From an uncultured Bacillota bacterium (GTDB lineage: Bacteria > Bacillota > Clostridia > Lachnospirales > CAG-274): a stretch of 64,000 nucleotides of DNA. Below are positions 16,738 through 24,534 of this stretch, in pieces (the stretch's first letter is position 1; every line of letters starts with the position of its first letter). The stretch is taken from contig CATZZP010000004.1 of the NCBI GenBank assembly GCA_958426775.1, forward strand, positions 62,001 to 126,000. The letters are read 5' to 3'. Both the position numbers and the translations under genes were made by a program. Under the pieces are notes generated by a model. That model had not been told where the DNA came from. It did no database searches and saw nothing but the letters and a program-made list of their open reading frames with translations.

Positions 16738-17441
16738 TTTGGTTTCTCCTTGATTTCAAATGTCTGACCGTTAAAGGTTGCGTTACAAAATAGCTTGCCC
16801 TGCTCACCCAGCTTAGCGGCAAGCTCAGGTGCTATATCATATTTATCCCACATATGCATGGGGAATATGTTTTTTGTTTTAGTGTACTGTAGGAATATTT
16901 TTATGCCCAGTTCTCTGTGTTCAGGGCTTTGTCTTGGGTCTAAGGGTAGAAAAGCAAGGAGAAATTCCATATCCTTAAGCTTGGAGATTTCCTTGATGTA
17001 GTCCTTTTTCATTTTTTGATTATAGCTTTCAGTTTCTCCCTCCCAAAGCCAGGCATTCAAATCACCGGCATGGTATATAAGTCCGCAATCGGTATAGACT
17101 GTATATGAAACACCCTCATCTGTGGATTTTAATGTAGTAAGCTTTAAATCTCCTATATTGTATTCCGAATTAGGCTCAACAAGGGTAGTATATTTGTAAA
17201 GTCTGTCAGGCATATCGGTCGGGTAATTGCTGTTAGCCATAATATAATGTACATCAGGGTGAGGCTTAATTAAATCAAAAAGCCTTTTGTTAAAATGGTC
17301 GTGGTGAAAGTGGCTTGTAAAGCTGTACAGAGGCTTTTCTAAGTCCAAAACGGGCAGTTCTCCCGTTGCATAGTCAAAAAGAAGCTGATATTTTTCGGTT
17401 TCAACCAAAAAACAGCTGTGGTTAATATAGGTTACCTTCAT
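16734..17441 (-). CDS. Metallo-beta-lactamase fold hydrolase
   Basis: 235 aa, cytoplasmic. Metal motif H-x-H-x-D-H is TSHFHHDHFN; a second ligand region is YHAGDLNAWLW and a distal His lies in NIFPMHMWD. Resembles UlaG/L-ascorbate-lactonase-like MBL proteins of unknown substrate, common in gut Clostridia. Flanked by the thioesterase gene (12 bases upstream) and the overlapping VOC gene: three small metabolite-handling enzymes in one operon, compatible with metabolite repair. Confidence 0.85.
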   Translation of the reverse strand: MKVTYINHSCFLVETEKYQLLFDYATGELPVLDLEKPLYSFTSHFHHDHFNKRLFDLIKPHPDVHYIMANSNYPTDMPDRLYKYTTLVEPNSEYNIGDLKLTTLKSTDEGVSYTVYTDCGLIYHAGDLNAWLWEGETESYNQKMKKDYIKEISKLKDMEFLLAFLPLDPRQSPEHRELGIKIFLQYTKTKNIFPMHMWDKYDIAPELAAKLGEQGKLFCNATFNGQTFEIKEKPK

Positions 17442-17453
17442 AAGTAATCTCCT

Positions 17454-17870
17454 TTATTTACCTTCGGTATAAAAATTATAAAGAGCATTATAAATATCAG
17501 GATAGTTCTTTTTAAGCCTTACAGGCTTAAATGACTTGTTCAAAAAGCAGTGCTTTGTTTTACCCTTTGCAAGTATTGCCCTGCTTTGCTCATCTTTGAC
17601 GGTATATTCCATTTCCATACGTATACCGTCAAAGGCAGTAATCTCTGTTTCTATTATAAGACGCATTCCAAAGGAGGCACTTTTAATGTATTTACATTCA
17701 CACTCCAGTACGGGTATAAATATACCCTGCCTTTCAATTTCACTGTAGCCCAGATTAAGCCTGTCCAGTATATCAATCCTTGCTTCCTCAAAATAACGTA
17801 TATAGTTTGAGTGATGTACTACACCCATATTGTCTGTTTCGTAATAATTAACTTTTCTAATATATTCCAT
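17454..17870 (-). CDS. Acyl-CoA thioesterase, YbgC/4HBT hot-dog family
   Basis: 138 aa single hot-dog domain. N-terminal block NYYETDNMGVVHHSNYIRYFEEAR is the YbgC/4HBT signature, with the catalytic Asp in ETDNMG. Hydrolyses acyl-CoA thioesters; substrate range not predictable. First gene of the three-gene minus-strand operon; no promoter stands out in the AT-rich 17871-17962 gap. Confidence 0.88.
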   Translation of the reverse strand: MEYIRKVNYYETDNMGVVHHSNYIRYFEEARIDILDRLNLGYSEIERQGIFIPVLECECKYIKSASFGMRLIIETEITAFDGIRMEMEYTVKDEQSRAILAKGKTKHCFLNKSFKPVRLKKNYPDIYNALYNFYTEGK

Positions 17871-17962
17871 ATTTATCCCTTTTAATCAAACCTTTTATAT
17901 TAGTATATAATATAATTTCATTAAAGAAAAGAGTAAATTAAAAAAATCAGAAAAGTTTTATA

Positions 17963-18478
17963 TTAAGGAGCTTCCTGCTCGTTTAAGCCAAGCTTTCCTC
18001 GAATATACTCCCCTATACTTTCTTTACTTATTTTTAGTGAAAATGAAAACTCCTGCTCAATAATTGCCTCAACTCTTTTAGGTATTTGCCCGTCGCTGTA
18101 CGCTAAACCCTTTCGGCTTTCCTTTGATTTTGTGTAAAGACACTTTGCAAGGAGCAAAAGCTGACGCTTGTCACGATTAGATAAAATTTTATTGAATTGC
18201 AAAGCACGTTCCTTACAATCGCTTATCCAAGGGATACTTTCGTCCCTTGTTTCGCTTATAATACGGTCAATTTCATCAGGTGACAAAATAGGCTGTGTTC
18301 TTTCAATCAGCTTAGGGTTGTCAACAGGTACATAAATAACCGTATTTTCTTGATTTATAGGTCTTAAAATATAATAATCCATGGAATTTGCCTCGTATTT
18401 AAATCTTATGGAACGTATATCCTCAATTTTACAAATTCCCTGTACGCTGTAGTTTACATAGTCGTTTATAGAAAGCAT
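17963..18478 (-). CDS. CarD family transcriptional regulator
   Basis: 171 aa. The N-terminal Tudor-like RNA-polymerase interaction domain (NDYVNYSVQGICKIEDI and YYILRPINQENTVIYVPVDN) is followed by an all-helical DNA-contacting domain (KERALQFNKILSNRDKRQ and LYTKSKESRKG), as in CarD/CdnL. Such proteins stabilise open promoter complexes at rRNA and other promoters. Stand-alone gene with an AGGGAG ribosome site. Confidence 0.88.
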   Translation of the reverse strand: MLSINDYVNYSVQGICKIEDIRSIRFKYEANSMDYYILRPINQENTVIYVPVDNPKLIERTQPILSPDEIDRIISETRDESIPWISDCKERALQFNKILSNRDKRQLLLLAKCLYTKSKESRKGLAYSDGQIPKRVEAIIEQEFSFSLKISKESIGEYIRGKLGLNEQEAP

Positions 18479-18659
18479 TTGAGCATCTCCCTTTCTGTTA
18501 ATAGGTTAATACTTTAATTATAGCAAAAATGAAATGCTGATTTCAAAAGACATTTTTTAAAAAATCTGCTGTATATTTTTTGTTTAAAATGCCCTTTGAA
18601 TTTTAAAACTTAAATTTTTAAAATATAAAATGAAGTAAATTTAAAGGAGATGAAGTAAA

Positions 18660-18899
18660 ATGAAACGTGTAAAATCAGCTTGTATTTGTCAGACTCTTCA
18701 TTTTATGCTTAAGGAGGATTTAGGCAGAGATTATGCCATTACTTTGGTTAAACAAGAGGTAGAGCAATATAAGAAGGGACTTGAGCGTAATAATACAAAA
18801 TATAAAATAGTGGAGCAGACAGACGAACCTGACGGCTCTATTATATTAAAGGTGATTAAGCAGTATAATTCAAGTCCTGTGGGAGACTATTTAAATTAA
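18660..18899 (+). CDS. Hypothetical protein (79 aa)
   Basis: Good ribosome site AAAGGAGATG 7 bases before ATG, own downstream terminator, divergent from carD. Charged, soluble, probably alpha/beta: a helix from LHFMLKEDLG to EQYKKGLERN, then a strand pair TKYKIVEQ / GSIILKVIKQY. The Cys pair in SACICQ is near the N-terminus. Family not recognised. Position before spoVT is the only contextual clue. Confidence 0.7.
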   Translation: MKRVKSACICQTLHFMLKEDLGRDYAITLVKQEVEQYKKGLERNNTKYKIVEQTDEPDGSIILKVIKQYNSSPVGDYLN

Positions 18900-18918
18900 G
18901 CTTATATTTACGATTAGT

Positions 18919-18955
18919 TAAAAAAGCATTCGGTTTTGATACGAGTGCTTTTTTG
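18919..18955 (+). terminator. Terminator after the 79-aa gene
   Basis: AAAAAGCATTCG / CGAGTGCTTTTTT hairpin with a 9-base loop and T tract. Confidence 0.85.
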
Positions 18956-19126
18956 CATTAAGTAATAATCTGAAGTGTTATTTCAGAATAAATTAAGCTA
19001 CTTGTATATGAATTGAAAAAAAGTGAGCAAATCTGAATTTCCGTAATTAAAAAATTGTGTGTAGTATAAAATTCCGAAATAAACAAATAATAGCTTTACA
19101 GTTAAATTTGTTAAGGAGGAGTTGTT

Positions 19127-19675
19127 TTGAGGGCAACAGGAATTGTAAGAAGAATTGACGACTTAGGTCGTATTGTTATACCAAAGGAAATAAGGCGTAC
19201 ATTACGCATAAGAGAAGGTGACCCCTTGGAAATTTATACAGGCAGTACAGGAGAGATTATATTAAAAAAATACTCTCCTATAAGTGAGCTTGGAGCCTTT
19301 GCAAAGGAATATGCGGAAAGCCTGGCACAAAGTGCAGGACATATTACCTGTATTGTAGACAAGGACCAGATTATTGCTGTCAGCGGCGGCAGTAAAAAGG
19401 AGTTTATGGAAAAGCAGATTTCAAATGAACTTGAAAGGGTAATAAATACAAGGAATACCCATGTTGCAAACCGCAGTGAAAACACCTTTGTACCTATACT
19501 TGAAAATGAGCCTGAGAAAAAGCTTTACAACAACGAGCTTATTACCCCGATTATAAGTGAGGGTGATGTGCTTGGTGCAGTTATTATGCTAAGCGAAAGC
19601 CGAAGAATGGGTGAGGTTGAGGATAAGCTTGCCCAGACAGCGGCAGGTTTTTTAGGCAGACAAATGGAGCAATAA
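19127..19675 (+). CDS. spoVT: Stage V sporulation protein T
   Basis: Forespore transcription factor that tunes the sigma-G regulon. Residues 1-50 are an AbrB-type swapped-hairpin DNA-binding domain (TGIVRRIDDLGRIVIPKEIR, LRIREGDPLEIY) almost identical to Bacillus SpoVT; the rest is a GAF domain ending GEVEDKLAQTAAGFLGRQ. 182 aa. The TTG start is fixed by AAGGAGGAG 7 bases upstream and by family alignment. Upstream TGAATTT at 19034 resembles a sigma-G -35 but no matching -10 is clear. Confidence 0.96.
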   Translation: MRATGIVRRIDDLGRIVIPKEIRRTLRIREGDPLEIYTGSTGEIILKKYSPISELGAFAKEYAESLAQSAGHITCIVDKDQIIAVSGGSKKEFMEKQISNELERVINTRNTHVANRSENTFVPILENEPEKKLYNNELITPIISEGDVLGAVIMLSESRRMGEVEDKLAQTAAGFLGRQMEQ

Positions 19676-19712
19676 AAAATTACCGCCCTATTTTGGGTGG
19701 TATTTTTTTTCA
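19676..19712 (+). terminator. Terminator of spoVT
   Basis: TACCGCCC / GGGTGGTA stem with a short loop, then eight or more T. Confidence 0.88.
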
Positions 19713-19755
19713 TTTTATGTTATAATTCAGTTAATTAATACAGGGGGACAACAAT

Positions 19756-20502
19756 ATGGCAGAACAACTACGCATTGTATCATATAAGGACAGTAAAATA
19801 GAATATTACTTAACACGAAAGCAGGTAAAAAACATTAATTTAAGAATAAGGGGCAGTGACGGTACAGTAAGAGTTTCCGCAAATCAAGCTGTAGATGAGA
19901 AATTTATTGATGAGTTTGTTGTATCAAACGGCGAGCATATTTTAAAAACTTTGGAAAAATTAAAAATCAGATCAAATGAGGCAACAAAGCTTAAAGGCGG
20001 TAGCTTATGTAACGGTGATGAGCTTTTGCTTTTAGGCAAAAAATACATAATCAGAGTAGAGAAGTCTGATAAAAACAGTGTAGTACATAATAATACATAT
20101 TTCATATTACGGTTAAACAATACGGAAAGCTACACGGCAAAAAGACAGCTTTTAGACTATGCCCTTAATAATTTAAGAAATATGATTTATAATGAAATAA
20201 TAGACAAAAATTTTCCTGTTTTTGAAAAGCTGGGCAAGGAAAGACCAAAACTAATTATTAAAAGCTCTGTATCAAGGTGGGGCTATTGTCAGCCTGAAAA
20301 AGGCATAATTATGATGAATGAACAGCTTATATCGGTACCAAAGCCGCTAATAGAGTATCTGGTTCTCCATGAGCTTACTCATCTTATATATCCAAACCAT
20401 TCAAGGGATTTTTGGAATTTTATGAGCAAGCTTATGCCTGACTGTAGAATAAGGCGTAAGCAATTACAAAGATACGGCTTTTTATTAGAAAAACGGAAAT
20501 GA
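19756..20502 (+). CDS. YgjP-like (DUF45/WLM) zinc metallopeptidase
   Basis: 248 aa. C-terminal zinc site HELTH at 205-209 followed by a third histidine at His215 (NHSRDFW), as in the YgjP family of SprT/WLM-like peptidases. The conserved block SSVSRWGYC precedes it and an Arg/Lys-rich tail follows. Predicted cytoplasmic. Biological substrates of the family are unknown. The stop codon overlaps the possible ATG of the next gene (ATGA). Confidence 0.85.
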   Translation: MAEQLRIVSYKDSKIEYYLTRKQVKNINLRIRGSDGTVRVSANQAVDEKFIDEFVVSNGEHILKTLEKLKIRSNEATKLKGGSLCNGDELLLLGKKYIIRVEKSDKNSVVHNNTYFILRLNNTESYTAKRQLLDYALNNLRNMIYNEIIDKNFPVFEKLGKERPKLIIKSSVSRWGYCQPEKGIIMMNEQLISVPKPLIEYLVLHELTHLIYPNHSRDFWNFMSKLMPDCRIRRKQLQRYGFLLEKRK

Positions 20503-20720
20503 GGGATAGAATGATATATATTAAGCGTATTGATGAGCCTGATTTTGGTTGTGAGGGTGCACCCGATAACAAGCCTATATGTGATACGGTAACCCTTGTA
20601 ACAGATGAGGGAGAGCTTGTGCTTGAAATCCCGGAAAAGCTTGTGTGGGAGCTGAAAATTGATGAGGGTATGACAATTTCGGAGGAGCTTTTTAAAAGGT
20701 TAAAGGAATGTGAAATTTAA
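20499..20720 (+). CDS. Hypothetical protein (69-73 aa)
   Basis: Two starts are possible: ATG at 20499, overlapping the previous stop, or ATG at 20511, which has GAGGG 6 bases upstream and is preferred (69 aa). Highly acidic small protein with CEGAPDNKPICDTV followed by TDEGELVLEIPEKLVWELK; the two Cys are 12 residues apart. Looks like a small beta-strand protein. Family not recognised; co-transcribed with the YgjP-like gene and closed by a terminator. Confidence 0.65.
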   Translation: MRDRMIYIKRIDEPDFGCEGAPDNKPICDTVTLVTDEGELVLEIPEKLVWELKIDEGMTISEELFKRLKECEI

Positions 20721-20746
20721 GCTATGGTCAAAACATAGCTTTTTTC
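20719..20746 (+). terminator. Terminator before the NAD operon
   Basis: AAGCTATG / CATAGCTTTTTT with a 7-base loop, overlapping the preceding stop codon. Confidence 0.88.
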
Positions 20747-20748
20747 TA

Positions 20749-20782
20749 TTTACAAAGGAAAACAAAAGTATTATAATAATAC
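20749..20782 (+). promoter_or_regulatory. Promoter with palindromic operator of the NAD salvage operon
   Basis: TTTACA (20749-20754), 17 bases, TATAAT (20772-20777). The perfect inverted repeat GTATTAT-A-ATAATAC (20768-20782) covers the -10 box, and the half-site ATAATAC recurs at 20799-20805 just before the ribosome site. This is where an autoregulating NrtR-type repressor would bind. Confidence 0.65.
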
Positions 20783-20819
20783 AAAAGAAAGTAGTGGCAT
20801 AATACTAAAGGAGGACTGT

Positions 20820-21638
20820 ATGGAGGAATTGAGAAATAAAGACGGCTTGACAGAAAAAGAGTTTTTAGCTGCATATAAGCCAAAGGATTATACAAGACCG
20901 TCTGTTACGGCGGATATATTGGTATTTGCAGTAAACGATGAGCTTGATAAGCTTAAAATACTGCTTATTAAAAGAAAAAATCATCCCTATATTAATTGCA
21001 GAGCTCTGCCGGGGGGCTTTGTGAATATAAACGAGTCTTGTGAAAGTGCCGCACAAAGAGAGCTTAAAGAAGAAACGGGTATTGAGGATATATATCTTGA
21101 ACAGCTTTGTACGGTAAGTGAGCCTGAAAGGGACCCACGAATGAGAATTATATCTGTTGCCTATATGGCTCTTATAAACCAGAACAAGGTAACTCCCATA
21201 GGGGGAGATGATGCAGAGGATGCCAAGTGGTTTGAAATCAGCAGGGAGGGTGAGGATAAAATAATTCTGACCTGTGGTGAAGAAAGTCTTAGCTATAATT
21301 ATAAAAGAGTAACAGTTAAAAACGGAATTGTTGAGCAGACAACCGAAATAGTAACCGAGAGTAAGGGGCTTGCCTTTGACCACGGAAGCCTGATACATTC
21401 AGGCTTGTTAAGATTAAGAAACAAGGCGGAATATACTCCTGTGCTTTTCGGACTTATGGAGGAGGAATTTACCTTACCTGATTTGCAGAAGTTATATGAA
21501 ACGGTTTTAGGTAAAAAGCTATATAAGGCTAACTTCAGAAAGAGCATACAGGGCTATGTTGTTTCTACAGGTAAAAAAAGAGCTTCCAATGGTTTGGGTC
21601 GTATGCCGGAGTTATACAGATATAAAGGAGTTGAATAA
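20820..21638 (+). CDS. NrtR-like Nudix transcriptional regulator / Nudix hydrolase
   Basis: 272 aa two-domain protein. Residues 28-150 are a Nudix domain with a complete Nudix box G66-x5-E72-x7-R80-E-L-x-E-E-x-G87-I88, so it should be catalytically competent, for example on ADP-ribose. The C-terminal part (FTLPDLQKLYETVLGKKL followed by FRKSI) matches the winged-helix of the NrtR family, which senses ADP-ribose and controls NAD salvage genes. The two following genes are exactly such targets, and a palindrome covers the promoter. It could also be a plain ADP-ribose pyrophosphatase. Ribosome site AAAGGAGG. Confidence 0.82.
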   Translation: MEELRNKDGLTEKEFLAAYKPKDYTRPSVTADILVFAVNDELDKLKILLIKRKNHPYINCRALPGGFVNINESCESAAQRELKEETGIEDIYLEQLCTVSEPERDPRMRIISVAYMALINQNKVTPIGGDDAEDAKWFEISREGEDKIILTCGEESLSYNYKRVTVKNGIVEQTTEIVTESKGLAFDHGSLIHSGLLRLRNKAEYTPVLFGLMEEEFTLPDLQKLYETVLGKKLYKANFRKSIQGYVVSTGKKRASNGLGRMPELYRYKGVE

Positions 21639-21639
21639 T

Positions 21640-22158
21640 ATGAAATACTTGATTGTAGTAGATATGCAGGAGGATTTTGTAAACGGTTGCTTAGGCAGTG
21701 ATAGTGCAAGGTCGGTTGTACCCTTAGTCGAAAAAGAGATAAAGAGCTTTAAGGGTGAGGTTATTTTTACCATGGATACTCACGGAGAGGACTATTTAAC
21801 AACAAGAGAGGGTAAAAAGCTCCCGGTGGTGCATTGCATTGAAAATACAGAGGGCTGGCAGATAGTAAAGCCTTTACAGCCATATGTTAAAAGGGCTGTA
21901 AAAAAAACCACCTTCGGAAGCGTGGAGCTTGCTAAGCTTTTAGCAGAGGAAAATGCTAAAGCACCTATTGAAAGCATTGAGCTTATAGGTGTTTGTACCT
22001 CTATTTGTGTTATAAGTAATGCTATGCTTTTAAAAGCATATTTGCCTGAAACGGATATTTCTGTTAAGGCAAGCTGTTGTGCTTGTATAAGCAAGGAGAC
22101 CCATAATGCTGCACTTAAAGCTATGGAAACAGCTCAAATTGAAATTGTGAGGGATTAA
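21640..22158 (+). CDS. Nicotinamidase-like cysteine hydrolase
   Basis: Isochorismatase-fold hydrolase predicted to convert nicotinamide to nicotinate. From ATG at 21640 (AAAGGAG site overlapping the previous stop): Asp8 (VVDMQEDF), Lys88/89 (VKKTTFGS) and Cys123 (TSICVISNA) form the triad; metal ligands Asp46, His48 and His65 are in TMDTHGEDY and VVHCIEN. 172 aa. Sits between the NrtR-like regulator and pncB, so its product would be the substrate of the next enzyme. PncA is the likely function, but other amide hydrolases share the fold. Confidence 0.85.
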   Translation: MKYLIVVDMQEDFVNGCLGSDSARSVVPLVEKEIKSFKGEVIFTMDTHGEDYLTTREGKKLPVVHCIENTEGWQIVKPLQPYVKRAVKKTTFGSVELAKLLAEENAKAPIESIELIGVCTSICVISNAMLLKAYLPETDISVKASCCACISKETHNAALKAMETAQIEIVRD

Positions 22159-22159
22159 T

Positions 22160-23629
22160 ATGAAAAAAATAACTCAGAATATGGCACGTAATCTTACCAT
22201 GGTTACGGATTTTTATGAAATAACAATGAGCAACGGTTATTTCCTTGAAGCCGATAAGGATACAAGGGCAGCCTTTGATGTGTACTACAGAAGAAACCCC
22301 GATAACGGAGGCTATGCAATATTTGCAGGCTTGGAACAGATTATTGACTACATTTTAGATTTACATTTTGACAAGGAGGACATTGAATACCTTAAAGAGC
22401 AGGGGATTTTTTCGGAGGAGTTTTTAGATTATTTAGCAAACTTTTCTTTTAAGGGAGATATATATTCTTTCCCCGAGGGTACAATAATGTACCCTAATGA
22501 GCCTGTAATAACTGTTATTGCCCCTCTTATTGATTCACAGCTTATAGAAACGGCATTACTTTTACAGGTAAATCATCAATCTCTTATAGCTACAAAGACA
22601 AGGCGAATTGTACGTGCTGCTGAAGGCAGGGTTGTGTCAGATTTCGGGGCAAGACGAGCCCATAATATAGATGCGGCGGTGTATGGTGCAAGAGCTGCAT
22701 ATATAGGCGGAGCAAAGTCAACAGCAACTGTTCTTGCAGGCAAAATGTTTGATATACCTGTAAGCGGAACTATGGCACATAGCTGGATAATGCTTTATAA
22801 GGACGAGTACACGGCATTTAAGAAATATGCCGAAGTTTATCCCGACAATGCTGTATTTTTAGTGGATACCTACGATGTTTTAGAAAGCGGTATACCAAAC
22901 TCCATAAGGGTTGCAAAGGAAGTTTTAGAGCCTATGGGCAAACGACTTAAAGGCATCAGGATTGACAGCGGTGATTTGGCATATCTAAGCAAAAAAGCCA
23001 GGAAAATGCTTGATAGGGCAGGCTTAGAGGATTGTAAAATTATTATATCAAACAGCCTTGACGAGTTTACCATTACCTCGCTTATAAACCAAGGTGCGGA
23101 GATTGATAGCCTTGGTGTAGGTGAAAGACTTATTACGGCACGTTCAGAGCCAGTATTCGGTGCTGTGTATAAAATATCTGCCGTTGAAGAAAAAGGGGTT
23201 TTTGTACCGCGAATAAAACTCTCTGAAAACGTTGAAAAGATTACAAACCCGGGTCTTAAAAAGGTATACAGAATATATGACAGAGAGGGTAAGGCGGTAG
23301 CCGACCTTATAGCAAAGGCTGATGAAAAGGTGGATTTGACAGAGGCGTTCCGTTATATTGACCCTAAAAAGCCGTGGAAAAACCGCTACTTTGAGGGGTT
23401 TACGGCAAAGGAACTACAGGTACCTGTTATAAAGAACGGTGAGCTTGTTTACAAGCGTAAAAATGTAAAGGAAATAGCTCAGTATGTGGAAAAACAGCTT
23501 ACAGAGGAAATATGGCAGGAGGAACAGCGTTTTGAAAACCCCCATATCCATTATTTAGATATGACACCTGATTATTATGAGATGAAAATGGAATTATTAA
23601 ACGATTCAAGAAAGCAACAGGATAGTTAA
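22160..23629 (+). CDS. pncB: Nicotinate phosphoribosyltransferase
   Basis: Joins nicotinate to PRPP to make nicotinate mononucleotide, the entry of the Preiss-Handler route to NAD. N-terminus LTMVTDFYEITMSNGYF with the YYRRNPDNGGYAIFAGLEQ block, central FGARRAHNIDAA with the phosphorylation-type His, GTMAHSW, and LKGIRIDSGDLAYLSK for PRPP. 489 aa, full length. It begins 1 base after the nicotinamidase stop. Last gene of the NAD operon. Confidence 0.96.
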   Translation: MKKITQNMARNLTMVTDFYEITMSNGYFLEADKDTRAAFDVYYRRNPDNGGYAIFAGLEQIIDYILDLHFDKEDIEYLKEQGIFSEEFLDYLANFSFKGDIYSFPEGTIMYPNEPVITVIAPLIDSQLIETALLLQVNHQSLIATKTRRIVRAAEGRVVSDFGARRAHNIDAAVYGARAAYIGGAKSTATVLAGKMFDIPVSGTMAHSWIMLYKDEYTAFKKYAEVYPDNAVFLVDTYDVLESGIPNSIRVAKEVLEPMGKRLKGIRIDSGDLAYLSKKARKMLDRAGLEDCKIIISNSLDEFTITSLINQGAEIDSLGVGERLITARSEPVFGAVYKISAVEEKGVFVPRIKLSENVEKITNPGLKKVYRIYDREGKAVADLIAKADEKVDLTEAFRYIDPKKPWKNRYFEGFTAKELQVPVIKNGELVYKRKNVKEIAQYVEKQLTEEIWQEEQRFENPHIHYLDMTPDYYEMKMELLNDSRKQQDS

Positions 23630-23636
23630 AGCTAAA

Positions 23637-23668
23637 ATCCCCCTGATTTTCAGCAGTCAGGGGGGATA
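23637..23668. terminator. GC-rich hairpin between pncB and spoIIID
   Basis: ATCCCCCTGA / TCAGGGGGGAT, strong stem between convergent genes. T run is modest (TTTTAGC on the minus strand), so it may serve spoIIID better than pncB. Confidence 0.65.
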
Positions 23669-23672
23669 ATTG

Positions 23673-23918
23673 CTAATGCAGATATTTTTGCTTTGTTGCC
23701 ATACCGCCTCTGATATGCCTTTCAGCCTTGTTAATTTCAAGTATCTTGCCTGCTTCTTTGGCAAGAGTGGGATTTATTTTAACAAGTCTGTCCTTTAAAT
23801 CCTTGTGTACCGTGCTTTTGCTTATGCCAAAGCGTTTGGCGGTTTCACGTACCGTTGCCTTACTTTTTATTATATATTCTCCTACCTCAATTGCCCTTTC
23901 TTCAATATAGGCTTTCAT
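23673..23918 (-). CDS. spoIIID: Sporulation transcriptional regulator SpoIIID
   Basis: 81 aa mother-cell regulator acting with sigma-E. The helix-turn-helix ATVRETAKRFGISKSTVHKD and the basic C-terminal helix (NKAERHIRGGMATKQKYL) match SpoIIID closely. GGAGGGC ribosome site. It lies alone, convergent with pncB and divergent from a tRNA cluster. Confidence 0.96.
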   Translation of the reverse strand: MKAYIEERAIEVGEYIIKSKATVRETAKRFGISKSTVHKDLKDRLVKINPTLAKEAGKILEINKAERHIRGGMATKQKYLH

Positions 23919-23942
23919 AAAAGCCCTCCTTAATGTTTGCTT

Positions 23943-23968
23943 ATTGTATGTATATGAATGGTATTCAT
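23943..23968 (-). promoter_or_regulatory. Possible sigma-E -10 and inverted repeat before spoIIID
   Basis: Minus strand CATACAAT (forward 23943-23950) equals the sigma-E -10 consensus CATACAnT, about 24 bases before the ATG; the -35 is poor. Immediately upstream is a perfect 6-3-6 inverted repeat, ATGAAT-GGT-ATTCAT (23954-23968), which could be a regulator site. Confidence 0.45.
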
Positions 23969-23997
23969 AAAATATTTTAAAATATTGAAAAAAGGTG

Positions 23998-24026
23998 TTG
24001 ACATATTTATATAAATCTGGTAGAAT
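23998..24026 (+). promoter_or_regulatory. Sigma-A promoter of the four-tRNA cluster
   Basis: TTGACA (23998-24003), 17 bases, TAGAAT (24021-24026), 40 bases before tRNA-Leu. Confidence 0.85.
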
Positions 24027-24065
24027 AACACTTGTCGCTGATGAAAAAAGGCGTAATAATAATGT

Positions 24066-24150
24066 GCAGTCGTGGCGGAATTGGCATACGCGCTAGACTA
24101 AGGATCTAGTCTGGGTTAACTGGGTACGGGTTCAAGTCCCGTCGACTGCA
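24066..24150 (+). tRNA. tRNA-Leu (anticodon AAG)
   Basis: Acceptor GCAGTCG/CGACTGC, long variable arm typical of class II tRNA, TTCAAGT T-loop. Anticodon stem CTAGA/TCTAG with loop CTAAGGA gives A34-A35-G36. Most bacteria read CUU/CUC with GAG; A34 leucine tRNAs are known in some Firmicutes and would need deamination to inosine to read CUC well. No CCA encoded. Confidence 0.93.
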
Positions 24151-24153
24151 TAT

Positions 24154-24225
24154 GCGCGAGTGGCTCAGTGGTAGAGCATCGCCTTGCCAAGGCGAGGGTC
24201 GCGGGTTCGAATCCCGTCTCGCGCT
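24154..24225 (+). tRNA. tRNA-Gly (anticodon GCC)
   Basis: Acceptor GCGCGAG/CTCGCGC, D arm GCTC/GAGC, anticodon stem TCGCC/GGCGA with loop TTGCCAA, T arm GCGGG/CCCGT with TTCGAAT. No CCA encoded. Three bases after tRNA-Leu. Confidence 0.96.
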
Positions 24226-24280
24226 TCTTTTATTTTTAGTAATAAAAATAAAAGAATAAAATAATGGGTAATATTAATAT

Positions 24281-24352
24281 AGGGTTGTCGCCAAGCGGTA
24301 AGGCACAGGGTTTTGATCCCTGCATTCGCAGGTTCGAATCCTGCCAGCCCTG
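24281..24352 (+). tRNA. tRNA-Gln (anticodon TTG)
   Basis: Acceptor AGGGTTG/CAGCCCT with one wobble, anticodon stem CAGGG/CCCTG with loop TTTTGAT, T arm with TTCGAAT. No CCA encoded. Clearly a duplicate-derived partner of the next tRNA-Gln. Confidence 0.95.
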
Positions 24353-24381
24353 CTTTTTATCCAATCATAATATTTTTATAT

Positions 24382-24453
24382 AGGGCTGTCGCCAAGTGGT
24401 AAGGCAACGGATTCTGATTCCGTCATTCGCAGGTTCGAATCCTGCCAGCCTTG
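24382..24453 (+). tRNA. tRNA-Gln (anticodon CTG)
   Basis: Near-identical body to the preceding tRNA-Gln, but anticodon loop TTCTGAT gives CTG for CAG codons. Acceptor AGGGCTG/CAGCCTT. Encoding both Gln isoacceptors side by side suggests tandem duplication. Confidence 0.95.
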
Positions 24454-24459
24454 TTAAAG

Positions 24460-24496
24460 AACCGATTTCTGTTTAATACGGAGGTCGGTTTTTTCT
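24460..24496 (+). terminator. Terminator of the tRNA cluster
   Basis: AACCGA...TCGGTTTTTTC hairpin 7 bases after the last tRNA. Confidence 0.8.
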
Positions 24497-24534
24497 TTGC
24501 ATAAAAAAGGTGTGACTAAATGCCACACCTATGA

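Noticed and set aside
20865..21398. 177-codon minus-strand ORF opposite the Nudix regulator
   Set aside because: Shadow of the Nudix gene; no start signal and no recognisable domain.
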